From Engraulis encrasicolus (Eukaryota > Chordata > Actinopteri > Clupeiformes > Engraulidae), in assembly GCF_034702125.1 (NCBI RefSeq), contig NW_026945687.1:182667-246666 (forward strand): DNA of 64,000 nt, written 5' to 3'. Numbering within the stretch: the first letter of the stretch is position 1; the number at the start of each line of letters is the position of its first letter. Made by a program: the position numbers and the translations under genes. Shown here piece by piece: positions 22,878 through 34,544 of the stretch. The notes under the pieces are model-generated. The model did not search any database. It was not told the DNA's origin and saw nothing but the letters and a program-made list of their open reading frames with translations.

Positions 22878-23918
22878 TAGGGTGACCAGCTGTCCGGACT
22901 TCGACCAGACAACCCCGCCCCTTAACTTTCTAACCTAGCGTCCTCGCGCGCACCCATTGCTTCGACTTGCCGAATCCCCGCCTCCGTGGAGAAAACACTG
23001 AAGTTGGCATTCTAAACTGTAGGCAGAAATCAGGGAACAGCGCTGCCATCTTACCTCAGCTGCCAACAGCAGTTTTACTTGTAAAACAATATTTTTTTGG
23101 GGAAGGATTTTCGCATTTCATTACCTCACTCCGATAAAGGAGTCATCAGTACCACTAACTTAATATTGTATCAGAGACGGCAGGTTACGATAGACAAATC
23201 CTTCCGTTGTTGTCTGTGTAGGCTATTTCATATTTTTTTTAAAATGTATTTAATTTTGGGTAGTCATGCATTCGTAGGCCTGATAGCCAACAATTAATTT
23301 GATTTACTTTACTCAAAGTTGGTCAAAAGTCTGTTTATCAGCGGTGTTTTAAGGGAGGCAAACCGCTTCTGTCAACCTTTTTTTTCATGCAGACGCTGGA
23401 TGGAGCTCAAAATACAGACAGCGCCCGTGCAGAAAGACGTTTCTTTGACCTGTTTGTAAAGTTGTGAGAACCCTCGTATCGTTGTAAAGGCATTTAGCGG
23501 ACAAACTTAGTTGCACTAGGCTATGCGTTGCCACCAGTGCAGGAAAAAATAGGAAACAGACTGTAGACAATTATAGTAGGCCTATATAGTTACCTTATTT
23601 AACTTTCATACAGTCAGTTAATGACCTTCATATAGGGCTATTGCACGGAGATTTCCCCGACATAAGGCGACAGCAATACAGTTAATTCCACAGACAGGTC
23701 TGTGGTTAATTCGCTGGGCGAAATCTAGGGTTATATCTGGAGTAACATGGCGGCCGCAGATATCGGAAACGCGACCGACTGTCAAGGTCTAGTTTGCGTT
23801 AATGACGTTGCCTTGCATCTCGAGGCCATAAGCAAAAGGCTAGAAGGAAACGAAAGACAAAGAGAGGGACACACGGACGTCGTGAACAGGTCGTAAAAAC
23901 GGACCGATGGCCACCCTA
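22878..23918. mobile_element. hAT-type element, 1,041 bp, 8-bp target duplication
   Basis: The left end is TAGGGTGACCA and the right end TGGCCACCCTA, an inverted repeat with one mismatch. Both sides carry the identical 8-mer attatgcc (22870-22877 and 23919-23926). The insertion splits the divergent fifth satellite copy, which continues directly after the right duplication (ccaactttt). No complete transposase is present. Confidence 0.85.
23747..23896 (+). CDS. small open frame inside the hAT-type element
   Basis: A 49-codon ATG-to-TAA frame starting MAAADIGNATD and ending in a charged helix-like segment, near the right end of the element. The ATG lies in a GC-rich context (acatggcggccgc). It might be a remnant first exon of a transposase or a captured exon. 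No family recognised, and it may be chance. Confidence 0.2.
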   Translation: MAAADIGNATDCQGLVCVNDVALHLEAISKRLEGNERQREGHTDVVNRS

Positions 23919-23926
23919 ATTATGCC

Positions 23927-24470
23927 CCAACTTTTAGAAGTAGGCTACTAGTGGAATATTACGTTTTAGATAGCCAGCTGGTTAGCTTTGTGATTCATTC
24001 TAGGGACTGGGCTCAACTGAATGAGTTAGTTCGCCCCCTGTTGTCACGGAGGTGAATTGACGTCATTAAATTCTCAGCGGGAAAAAAACACCACGCCTTT
24101 TCCTGCATGCGCACGCAGGACGACTATGAGGAATATACACCCCGCTGACAGTACGTCAATGCTTTACCCCAAGTCAGCACAGTATGACTATGTATCAGGC
24201 TTTAGGGGAATAGAGAGGAAATAGGGGCCGATTCATACCTTGGGTTTTATAGGTACAGGGGCGGGGCTGAGCCACGTATGTAATTCGAACCAGGTACAGT
24301 AGAAAACAAAATGGTGTCTGTATTTTACAAAATGGCGGGCATTCGTAAAATAAGTGGAAATGAATTAAACTTTAGGTGTAATAGTCCCTACACATATATA
24401 TGCAATTAAAATGCAATTAATCACGATTCAATATTTAACCGATTGACATCACTAATTAAAACTACAACAC
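23927..24470. other. satellite remnant then unassigned DNA
   Basis: The first ~75 bp continue the divergent satellite copy. The rest holds no gene that I recognise. Confidence 0.4.
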
Positions 24471-24506
24471 ACACACACGCGCGCGCAGGCAGGCAGACAG
24501 ACAGAC

Positions 24507-24585
<79 letters not shown>
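24471..24585. repeat. compound microsatellite (CA)n, (GATA)n, (CAGA)n
   Basis: Consecutive CA/CG, GATA and CAGA tracts lying just 3' of the NLR exon donor site on the minus strand, that is, within the following intron. Confidence 0.95.
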
Positions 24586-24630
24586 CTGCTGAGGTGGATT
24601 TTAAAGTTGAAAAGTTGAAGTTGAACTCAC

Positions 24631-26484
24631 TGTGCTGAGGTGGATGATGTGAACACATCAGTCAGCTTCTGGAGGACATCATCTGGGCTCAGGAGGTCAG
24701 TCTGATCCATCTCTGGTGTCTGTATGTACTTCTGCAGGTCAAACCCATCCAGATACTGTTCTGATGTCTTAAACATAAACTTCCCAGTCTTCCACTGTCC
24801 TGGTAGGAGCATCTCTACTGACAAAGTTCCAGAGTTCCTGTCAATGTCCTCAACTACAGCATGATGATTCAACTCATTCAAACAGTAGAACAAGTTGATC
24901 CTTCTGTTTGACTCCCTCTGCTGTCTGGTCTTCTGTTTGACTAACTGAACTGTTTGCTCTGAGCTTTGAGATTGGTTGTTGGTCTGTGCCATTACATGGT
25001 TTAAGAGGTTCTGATTGGACTCCAGTGAGTAGCCAAGGAGGAAGCGAAAGAAAAGGTCCAGGTGTCCATTCCTACTCTGTAACGCCAGAGCCACTGCAGT
25101 CTTGTGTAGGTCATGAAGTGTTGCCGCCCTGAACAGAGCAGAGAGGTGAGAGGTTTGCTGTTGGTAAGACATGTTTCTTTCTCTGTGAATGAAGCAGAGG
25201 AACACATATAACGCTGCCAGAAACTCCTGAATACTGAGATGCACAAAGCTGAACACTTTCCCCTGGTACAGTCCAGCCTCCTCTCTGAAGATCTGAGTAC
25301 ACACTCCTGAGTAGACGGATGCTTCTGTGACATCAATGCCACACTGCCTTAGGTCTCCCTCATAGAAGATCAGATTTCCCCTCTCCAGCTGTTGGAAAGC
25401 CAGTTTGCCCAGTTTGAAAATCATCTCTTCGTCTCTCTCTTCTAGCTCGGTGTATTTGGTATTTTTAATTCTAACCTGAATGATGAGGAAGTGTGTGTAC
25501 ATCTGAGTGAGGGTCCTTGGCATCTCTACACTCCCTGATTCATCTGATGTTTTCTCTACTACTGTAGCTAAAATCCAGCTGAAGACTGGAATGTGGCACA
25601 TGATGAAGAGGCTCCTGCATGACTTCAGGTGAGCGATGATTCTGCTGGCCAGGCTCTCATCACAGAGCTTCTTCACGAAGTATTCTTCCTTCTGTCGGTC
25701 GTTAAATCCCCTTATTTCTGTCACCTGGTTCACACACTCTGGGGGGATCTGTTTGGCTGCTGCTGGTCGGGTGGTGATCCAGAGGAGAGCAGAGGGAAGC
25801 AGCTTTCCCTTGATGAGGTTTGTCAGCAGCACGTCCACTGGCACAGTCTCTGTCACATCACAGCACTCAGGGTTGGAGTCGAAATCTAGGGGAAGTCGAC
25901 ACTCATCCAGACCATCAAAGATGAACATGACTCTGTTCTCTAAACTGGTGAAGACTCTTGGATCCTTCACATCTGAGAAGTGCCTAATGAGATCAACTAG
26001 ACTGATGGTTTTCTCCTTCATCAGGTTCAGCTCTCGGAAAGGAAGAGGAAATATGAAGTCAACATCCTGATTGGACGTGCCTTCAGCCCAGTCTAGAATG
26101 AACTTCTGCACAGAGACCGTTTTTCCAATGCCAGCCACGCCCTTTGTCAGCACTAATCCAATAGGTTTGACCTGCTTAGATATCTGTGTGGTTTGTTTAG
26201 ATGAGGCCTTGACTTGTTTAGATAACTGACTGACTTTTTCAGATAAGCGAGAGATGATGTCACTGCATTTGATTGGCTCGCCTTGTGCTGCTTTTTGCCA
26301 AGATGCCCTCTCTATCTGTCTGACCTCGTGTTCTTCATTGACACCCCATCCTCCCCCCTCCATGATGTAGAGGTCAGTGTAGATCTTCCTGAGCAGCGTG
26401 GAGCTTCCCTGATGTGTGAGTCCCTCCATCAGACACTTGGACCTCTCCAGCAGGTGTAATTTGTGGGCCTGTTGAATCTCCACA
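24631..26484 (-). CDS. NLR immune receptor, FISNA-NACHT exon (NLRC3/NLRP12-like fish family)
   Basis: A single 1,854-bp exon encoding the nucleotide-binding core of a fish NLR, a cytosolic pattern sensor that oligomerises through its NACHT ATPase. Numbering from the frame start at 26534: FISNA segment at ~25-90 (LMEGLTHQG, LYIMEGG, HEVRQIE); Walker A GVAGIGKT at 132-139; Walker B region FIFDGLDE at 204-211; ITTRPAAA near 253; the winged-helix/NAIP-like block FSFVHLSIQEFLAALYVF at 428-445. No frameshift is seen. A pyrimidine-rich tract and TTTAG precede 26484, and the donor is GTGAGT after 24631, so residues 1-17 of the open frame are intronic. One base completes the incoming codon and two are left at the end: phase 2 to phase 2. 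Leucine-rich-repeat exons expected downstream (lower coordinates) were not recognised. Odd point: a Ser/Lys/Gln-rich insert at ~91-123 between FISNA and NACHT. Confidence 0.93.
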
Positions 26485-26607
26485 CTAAATGGACCAGAAT
26501 GGAAACAGTGTGCAGAAAGACAAAAAAAAAACACAAATTATTCATGCTGTCATAAAACCTCTGTCAGTGTGGGGAAATGGTCTGCTTACTGTATTAGCTC
26601 GAGTCTA

Positions 26608-27333
26608 TAGCATACACATCTAATATACTGTATATATAGCCTAATATGCAGACCTACACCTAATATACTGTATAGCCTAATATGCAGACCTACACCTAAT
26701 ATACTGTATAGCCTAATATGCAGACCTACACCTAATATACTGTATATACTATAGCCTAATATGCAGACCTACACCTAATATACTGTATAGCCTAATATGC
26801 AGACCTACACCTAATATACTGTATATATAGCCTAATATGCAGACCTACACCTAATATACTGTATATATAGCCTAATATGCAGACCTACACCTAATATACT
26901 GTATAGCCTAATATGCAGACCTACACCTAATATACTGTATATGTAGCCTAATATGCAGACCTACACCTAATATACTGTATAGCCTAATATGCAGACCTAC
27001 ACCTAATATACTGTATAGCCTAATATGCAGACCTACACCTAATATACTGTATATGTAGCCTAATATGCAGACCTACACCTAATATACTGTATATATAGCC
27101 TAATATGCAGACCTACACCTAATATACTGTATATATAGCCCAATATGCAGACCTACACCTAATATATTTTATATCCTAATATGCAGACCTACGCCTAATA
27201 TACTGTATATATAGCCTAATATGCAGACCTACACCTAATATACTGTATATATAGCCTAATATGCAGACCTACACCTAATATACTGTATAGCCTAATATGC
27301 AGACCTACACCTAATATACTGTATATATAGCCT
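26608..27333. repeat. AT-rich minisatellite array 1
   Basis: About 18 copies of a 33-45 bp unit built on gcctaatatgcagacctac followed by acctaatatactgtata and a variable (ta)n / ctatag tail. It lies in the intron immediately upstream of the NLR NACHT exon. Confidence 0.97.
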
Positions 27334-27525
27334 TTACCAGTATGCATATCACTCAAATTATCTAACACTGATGTCTGGCACCTCGATTATTGTTTTGTGG
27401 ATGTCATATAACCTCACATCATCATCAAAGTACGGTCAGTACCAATAGAGCAAATAAAAAAAGAATGCTCATTTAAACACTGAATTAAACGCATGCACAC
27501 ACACACATTCACACACGCATTATAG

Positions 27526-27961
27526 TAGGGCTGTCCCTAAAGATTATTTTTCTCCCGATTATTCTAACTAATTATTCAACTATTTTTTCCGAATAGTCGC
27601 GATTTAAAAAAAAAAAAATTGACCTGAAAAAATAACAGACAAATAAAACAGAGTGCACCTAGGGCCTATTAAGACAATGATTTTTTTTTAAAAAGGGGAC
27701 ATTTTATAAATTAGTCACAGACTATTATAAATACAGGCCTAATATAATATCTATTTGTTTCAGTTCAAAACAAGTATTAGCCTACATTTACTGATATATA
27801 AAGAGGCCTAAGTTATAATAGGAAAGTGGAAAAAAATATGGGCCACTATAGGTTAGAGTAAAGGCTACCGGAGATTGTATGAGTAAGAGGAAGAACTTGG
27901 CTACTCTGTCCACGTGTTTCTGTTGACGCACCAAAACCTGGTCCCCATCCCCCTTCTGTTG
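27526..27961. mobile_element. duplicated, truncated left end of hAT element
   Basis: Starts TAGGGCTGTCCC exactly like 28912 and matches the first ~437 bp of that element. It then stops at gttgctaata, where minisatellite array 2 begins. It arose by the segmental duplication, not by a separate insertion. Confidence 0.85.
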
Positions 27962-27962
27962 C

Positions 27963-28697
27963 TAATATACTGTATATATATCCTAATATGCAGACCTACA
28001 CCTAATATACTGTATAGCCTAATATGCAGACCTACACCTAATATACTGTATAGCCTAATATGCAGACCTACACCTAATATACTGTATAGCCTAATATGCA
28101 GACCTACACCTAATATACTGTATATATAGCCTAATATGCAGACCTACACCTAATATACTGTATAGCCTAATATGCAGACCTACACCTAATATACTGTATA
28201 TATACTATAGCCTAATATGCAGACCTACACCTAATATACTGTATATATAGCCTAATATGCAGACCTACACCTAATATACTGTATAGCCTAATATGCAGAC
28301 CTACACCTAATATACTGTATATATAGCCTAATATGCAGACCTACACCTAATATACTGTATATATAGCCTAATATGCAGACCTACACCTAATATACTGTAT
28401 ATACTATAGCCTAATATGCAGACCTACACCTAATATACTGTATATATACTATAGCCTAATATGCAGACCTACACCTAATATACTGTATATACTATAGCCT
28501 AATATGCAGACCTACACCTAATATACTGTATATACTATAGCCTAATATGCAGACCTACACCTAATATACTGTATATATACTATAGCCTAATATGCAGACC
28601 TACACCTAATATACTGTATATATAGCCTAATATGCAGACCTACACCTAATATACTGTGTATATAGCCAGCATACAGACCCAAACATAATATACTGTA
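27963..28697. repeat. AT-rich minisatellite array 2
   Basis: About 18 copies of the same unit as array 1, with more of the long (tatatactatag) variants. It is the second half of a ~1.35-kb tandem duplication. Confidence 0.97.
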
Positions 28698-28911
28698 TAT
28701 CTAGCCTTTACCAGTATGCAAACCACTCTCTAAAACTTTCTAACACTGATGTCTGGCACCTGGATTATTGTTTTGTGGACATCATATAACCTCTCCCACC
28801 CACATCATCATCAAAGTAGGGTCAGTACCAATAGAGCAAATAAAAAAAGAATGCTCATTTAAACACTGAATTAAACGCATGCACACACACACATTCACAC
28901 ACGCATTATAG

Positions 28912-30223
28912 TAGGGCTGTCCCTAAAGATTATTTTTCTCCCGATTATTCTAACTAATTATTCAACTATTTTTTCCGAATAGTCGCGATTTAAAAAAAAA
29001 AAATTTGACCTGAAAAAATAACACACAAATAAAGCAGAGTGCACCTAGGGCCTATTAAGACAATGATACCTAGGGGACATTTTATAAATTAGTCACAGAC
29101 TATTATAAATACAGGCCTAATATAATATCTATTTGTTTCAGTTCAAATCAAGTATTAGCCTACATTTACTGATATATAAAGAGGCATAAGTTATAAAAGG
29201 AAAGTGGAAAAAAATATTGGCCACTATAGGTTAGAGTAAAGGCTAACAGAGATTTTATGAGTAGCCTTGAAGGAACAACTTGGCTACTCTGTCCACGTGT
29301 TTCTGTTGACGCACCAAAACCCAGCTGGTCCCCATCCCCCTTCTGTTGCTAATAGACCCAGTCCGTAATTGTACGACATAATTATGAGTATTATTATATT
29401 ATTAGAATAGTACTGCTATTTATTTAGACCTGCAGTCACAAACATTAGGCCCATTGAATAGTGCGAGATGCACTTCATGCACCGTGAAGAAGGGACACGA
29501 GACTGGTCTGAATCAGGCCCGCATTCCTCTCACTCCAGTCCACATCTCCCGCTGTTGGCAGGAATATGGACACTTCTTTTGTCTTCATTTACTTTTTTAC
29601 TTTGTATACAAGCTCTTCTACAAACACCCCGACCACTGTCACCCTCAAGGTGTTGAATATTGCGTCTATAACAAGCACATTACGAATCATTGCTTTATCT
29701 CCCTGTCGTTGCTATGCACGCCGCCAGCACAGCGACCGTATACAAAGCAGCATTTACCCCGCGTCTCGATCTGAAAAACCTTAACTTCCTCAATATACAA
29801 GTAGTCTCCTACAGAAACACGACCAAGTATTGTGCCTTGTCTTTAAAATATCGCCACACTTTAGATGTCTTTGCCCGCTTATTGGGCTGATTAGTGGTGC
29901 CACTGTTACCTTCATCTTCGTCTGACACTGACACCCTCGGACGTTCAGCCTCTGCCCTTTTCTCCGCTTCTGTTTCAGCACCTCGCGGCTCGCGCAAATC
30001 ACTTTTTTATTGGGCTGATTATTAGTGGTGCCACTGCTGCCTTCATCTTCGTCTGACACTGACACACTTTTCTCCGCTTCTGTTTAGCACGCCTACCTCG
30101 CGGCTCGCGCAAATCACTTTCTTTTTTTTTGACGCAAATCACGCAATCGACGGTATGTTGAACACGCCGACTTATTTACGCAATCGACGTAATCGATTAC
30201 GTCGAATAGTCGGGACAGCCCTA
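28912..30223. mobile_element. hAT element, 1.3 kb, with transposase remnant
   Basis: Terminal inverted repeats TAGGGCTGTCCC and GGGACAGCCCTA, flanked by cattatag (28904-28911) and ctttatag (30224-30231), an 8-bp target duplication with one mismatch. The interior retains a minus-strand stretch resembling the BED-finger start of a hAT transposase; the catalytic domain is absent. Confidence 0.85.
29809..29997 (-). pseudogene. hAT transposase N-terminal remnant
   Basis: The minus strand reads an acidic segment (SVSDEDEG) then KRAKTSKVWRYF, which looks like the start of the BED zinc finger of hAT transposases, after which it degenerates. The acidic/basic part is duplicated: ccttcatcttcgtctgacac recurs about 125 bp away (29909 and 30040). 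Only the N-terminus survives, so no activity is expected. Confidence 0.55.
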
Positions 30224-30418
30224 CTTTATAGACAAAGCTATAACGTGATGAAAATGATGTTTTTTTCTTTAAATGAAAGAGGCATTATGCATGTGCATGA
30301 CACACTGTATGCAATTGATCAGCTTGTAAAAATCTTGTTGATTACTAAGTTGTTAATGTTACAGTCTGGCTTGCCTGGTCAGTGGTGAGTGTGTTTCCTG
30401 TGTCAGACTGATACCCAC

Positions 30419-30511
30419 CTCTGACCAGTAGGAACATCTCCTCCTCCAAAGTTCAGCGCCTTGGACTGGTCACTCTTCAAGGACACACAGCTCGGCACTG
30501 GAGAAGGGGGT
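30419..30511 (-). CDS. NLR N-terminal repeat exon A (93 bp, nearest the NACHT exon)
   Basis: The minus strand has acceptor ...AAGAG then ACCCCC, and donor CAGAG|GTGGGT at the low-coordinate end. It encodes a PPSPVPSCVS...GDVPTGQ repeat with one base completing the incoming codon and two left over (phase 2-2), which matches the phase of the NACHT exon acceptor. It is the oldest-looking copy: two codons shorter, with LKSDQSKALNF in place of MKSDQSMEQPLRF. It lies 3.9 kb upstream of the NACHT exon. Peptides of this form (SCVSMKSD...) are known at the N-terminus of fish NLRs; their role is unknown to me. Confidence 0.8.
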
Positions 30512-30574
30512 CTCTTATGCTGCATGGGGCTGGAACACACACATACACACACACAAATTAGTCCAAACGTTCTT

Positions 30575-30690
30575 CAAGAATGCTAAAACCAAAATCCTGG
30601 AGTGGCCGGTACAGAGTCCAGACCTAAATCCTATGGAGAATCTGGAGTGGGTGCTGACAGTGAGGGTCCATACTTGGCCTACGTGCTATT
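30575..30690 (+). pseudogene. Tc1-type transposase fossil fragment
   Basis: The plus strand reads ...LEWPVQSPDLNPMENLEWVL, the C-terminal part of a Tc1/mariner transposase around the third catalytic acid. Only about 100 bp remain. The same fragment sits next to every downstream repeat exon, so it predates exon amplification. Confidence 0.7.
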
Positions 30691-30774
30691 TGGATTAGAA
30701 GAATTTACAATGCATGAATGGGCCAAACGTTCTTTCGTGCAGAGGTTGCGTTTTAGTAGTTTGCCAACTAAACC

Positions 30775-31262
30775 GACAACAGCATGTCCAAAACTCAGCT
30801 GCCAGGGTCCTCACAGACTCAAAGAGGTGGCAACACATTACCCCCACACTCAAGCAGCTTCACTGGCTCCCGGTGAAGTCACACATTAATTACTAAATCT
30901 TACTCCTCACATACAAATCACTCAATGCTCTTGCTCCCCTGTACCTCTCTGATCTTCTCCAGCTCAACTCCCAATCAAGGTGCCTGGACCAGCTTATCAT
31001 TCCCCGGTCCAGGCTATGGACCTTTGGTGACACAAGCTTTCTGTGTTGCTGCCCCCACCCTCTGGAACAGTCTACCTAAAATCCACCAAGACCCCACTCT
31101 CGCTATGGTCAAAAAGCACCTCTCAAAAAGTCACTCTTATCTCTTAACTGAGGCCTATGGTAGATAACGCTTCCCTCCTTCCCTTTCCCTAATTATTTAG
31201 GCCCATCTCCTTTTTATAAAGCAGCCTTGGGTTCCATGAAAGGTGCAAAAAAACAAGTTATT
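30775..31262 (+). pseudogene. L2-like LINE 3' fragment
   Basis: Decayed C-terminus of a LINE ORF2: NSAARVLTD, LHWLPV and YKSLNALAP can be read across frames, and the piece ends in a short A/T tail after gaaaggtgc, typical of L2-like 3' ends. Truncated at 5' and frameshifted. Confidence 0.65.
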
Positions 31263-34060
31263 ATAATTATAACCGTATTGTCACCAAAGCTGTAATGATC
31301 ATGTCTTAATCTGCTACTTAGGACTCTTGGTAATGTCTTGGCAATGTCCTTATAATGTAGTTAAGCTTATTCAGCTAATGGTGAATGCGATCGTCAGTCA
31401 TGAAATGGTTTTACAGGGACGATGCATAACATATACAGTAATTGAGCCGGATTGTGGCCACAAGGCTAGTTTTCATCTCTACTCCCTTTTTGTTGTTACA
31501 TAAAACATAAGTGAAGTACAATTGTAGTTTGAATTGTAGTTTGAACCTTGTTTTCTTTCTTTCATGATATGAGCAAAGCAATTTTTGTTGGTATTTTCTT
31601 TTCTGACTACGTTTCTATGGCGGTAGCATGTACTCCCATCACCCCTGATTGGAGGACGTGGGTTTGGCATTGATGTTACATAAAACACACGTACAATAAT
31701 ACATATATATAATTTCCATCTACATAATATACACTACTGGTCAAAAGTTTGAGGTCTCCACACTTTCCACCCACAATACAATTTCCTGACAGTTAAACTT
31801 ATGCTGTTTCAATTTCAGTTCTAGTTGAAAATCAGTCTGTTTTGTCATTGCTCTCTGAAATGAATGCATACAACAACTAGAAATGCACCCAGAGTGTGCA
31901 GACCTCCGCCAAGGAAGTTCAATTTGTTTTTAGACACATAGGATACTTGTGTAATGAATGAGGTGGTGTCAGTTATGCAGGCTTATACACACCATTAGGC
32001 CTAGTTTGTTCAGATAATTAAATACTCAAGTAGTTGTAACCAAATTATATCTATCTTTTTAGATGCGTCCCACGCATCTCTATAAGAGGCTTTGGTGTCC
32101 GTCCGTCCGTCCGTCCTTCCGTCCGTCCGTCCGCCCTCCCGTGATGAGTTTCTGAATTGTGATTCCCTCTTGTGATTCCCTCTTGTGTCCACAAGGTGGC
32201 AGTCGCTCAGTTTTGGACTGGAGCTCATGCGTGCAAACCAAAACGTCTACCAAGAGACCGTGCTCTTTGCCAGTGAGAAAAACATGGCGGCACTTCCTTC
32301 ACATGAAAGTTTTGCTTAATTTAAAGTCCCTAAGCGACTATAAATGTTGTGGCTTCCATATATTGATGTAAAAGTGCCCCACGAAGTAATGAAGCACAAC
32401 AAAGTTACTCCACATTACCATTTGACCACTCGTTTTTCTATGCTAACAGGGTAGCTAATGTAGCATTGTAAATGATCCAGGGAGAAAGGGGGGAAGGTTG
32501 TGATTTCAGTCCGCCTGAGGCAACGATTTTCGTGGGGAAGATGACCTGCATCTCGGTGGCATTGAACCACGCCCCCGTGCCTTATTTGGCTCGCTCAGCA
32601 CGTGCGTCCTCAGTCCAATCGCAATGCTTTATTTTCCCCAGACGTTTAATCGCATTTAAGTGAAAGTGCCATGTATACACATCGCAAAATATTCTTAATC
32701 TGATCTATTTAAATCGCATTTATTAAATCGGACTTAAAAACATCATGTACACGTAGCCAATGTCTCATTGATTAGTTTATGGAACTTACGGTTTGTCTGT
32801 TACGGTCCACGAAGACAATATCCACGTGAAAACGCAAACGCCTGCAAACCACTGTTTTGACAGAAATACAGTTCACCTGTCGCCTACTCTGTTTTCTTCC
32901 CAAAGCGGCATTTAAAAGTATTCCATGAAATCCAACATCAACGTCACTTCAAATAGGTGACAGCATCATGCACACACATGAAATAACACTTCAGTGAGGG
33001 GGGGACATCACTGCTCTCATATTAAAGTGAAAAGAGAATTTCACATTTTAGTTTATTTAATGTAGGCCTATGCAAAATTGCAAATAGCCTATTCATTGAA
33101 ATCTGTCCAGAAAGGGTTGTAATGTTTGCCTGTTTTTTTATGTTTGTAATTATTATTTTTTTAAAAATAAAAAATCGTGATTAAAAAAAAAATAGCCTAA
33201 CAAAAATAGAGATTTTATGTTAAAAAAAATGTGATATGGGATGGACCGATGGCCCCCCTAAGCTAAATTTGCCTTAGGTCCCCACATTGCTAAATGTAGT
33301 GTAAGGGATTATTTTGAAAAGACAGTAACATAATCAGCAATGCATTACAGTTTTTCAGTAAATTGCCCAACACTGTTGAAATCCTATGGTACTTTTTCAA
33401 ATCCAGGCTTATACAGTACATGGTAGGCTTATTGATAAATTGCCTTGACAGGTTATGAGGAGGCCAAGGGGGCGTTTGGGCAAAAAAGGTTCAGAACAGG
33501 CATAGACGGACGCATCTGTTGTCCGCCTGTCGGACTTGTTTATAATTACTGCACGGCGCTGTCCGACGAGCCACACCCCCTCTTGAAGAGAGAGACAGTA
33601 GGTCTCATCAAGCTACCTGCCAGAAAATGTTATGCCAGATGCCATCAAGAATTGAAGTTCCTTGAAAATATGAGCCGTCACCCTCGAGCTCCGTAGCGCT
33701 TGTGCGCCCAGTCTTTTCCTCAGAAACCGCCAGTTCATGCAACGCATAAAACAGCCTTGGAACCGCGAATCATGCGATTAACCTATCACCTGTTCCAGCA
33801 CGAAGTTTTGCATGAATAGACAACTTGTGCGATAAAACAACAAGAAGAAACTCACTGCGCTCATTTAATTGTTTTGTTTTCATTGCATTGTTTCTCCACT
33901 CTGTAAAACGTGTGCTGAGGGATTTTAGACAGGGCTGTCTTTGCACGCGTGCTGTTGTGTGCCTACAAGAATAGGCATCCTCCGGGCCACTGCGGTCTTG
34001 GCGCTCTCGGCATTTCCTTCCCTGCATTTAGCTCATTGAAAATTATTCACAATTGTTAAT
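31263..34060. other. unassigned DNA with minor repeats
   Basis: No gene recognised. acactactggtcaaaagttt near 31731 resembles the terminal repeat of a Tc1-like MITE, without a visible partner end. A (GTCC)n microsatellite lies near 32096-32133 and a 16-bp direct repeat (gtgattccctcttgtg) near 32158. Confidence 0.4.
32096..32133. repeat. (GTCC)n microsatellite
   Basis: About nine tetranucleotide repeats with one or two substitutions. Confidence 0.9.
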
Positions 34061-34099
34061 CTGTCCACGGGCATCATGCTCTCGGGCTGTCTAGTCTCT

Positions 34100-34320
34100 G
34101 TCCATCTAGAAAACAACTCGGGTTAACTTTAAATGTAGCGAAGCGAAAGGGTGTCATGAATTTAACCAGCATTGTGAACTGACACAGTCGCAAATTCCAT
34201 AGCCTATTTGGGCAACTGTCCATCTTGGAAACAACTTTGGTTAACTTTAAATGTAGCGAAGGGGGTGTATGATTTTAACCAGCATTGTGAACTACGCAGT
34301 CACAAATTCCACATTTTCGC
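34100..34320. repeat. ~110-bp imperfect tandem duplication
   Basis: The strings ggttaactttaaatgtagcgaag, tttaaccagcattgtgaact and cacaaattcca each occur twice, about 105-110 bp apart, just upstream of the truncated L2 LINE. Confidence 0.75.
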
Positions 34321-34544
34321 AACGGCAGTCTAATTAATTCGACAGCATTGCGGGCTATCCCAAATAGTTTGACAGTATTGCGAACGTAAACGTTCTGTGG
34401 GGTCATTGTCCATCTCGCTGCGCAACAGCATTGTGAACTTTTGCCAACGGCAAGTAGCCTAATTCGACAACATTATCAAGCTAAGCAGGCAAAATAAGGC
34501 AAACGAGACTATCCCTGTTAATTTGCTGAGAGCGGCACAGGCAA

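Larger units (their letters stand above)
26608..29350. repeat. tandem segmental duplication (array + flank + hAT left end)
   Basis: Block 26608-27961 and block 27963-29350 each contain minisatellite array, tttaccagtatgca flank, gcacacacacacattc stretch and hAT left end, in the same order. The copy junction at 27956-27965 shows the shared string ctaata between the hAT interior and the array start, consistent with a microhomology-mediated or unequal exchange. Confidence 0.85.

Noticed and set aside
24452..24658. Frame with poly SVCL repeats near the NLR exon
   Set aside because: Reads through CAGA/GATA microsatellite in the intron past the donor site.
26608..28697. Regular repeats that might suggest a CRISPR array
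   Set aside because: The repeats are contiguous AT-rich minisatellite units with no unique spacers and no cas genes, in a vertebrate context.
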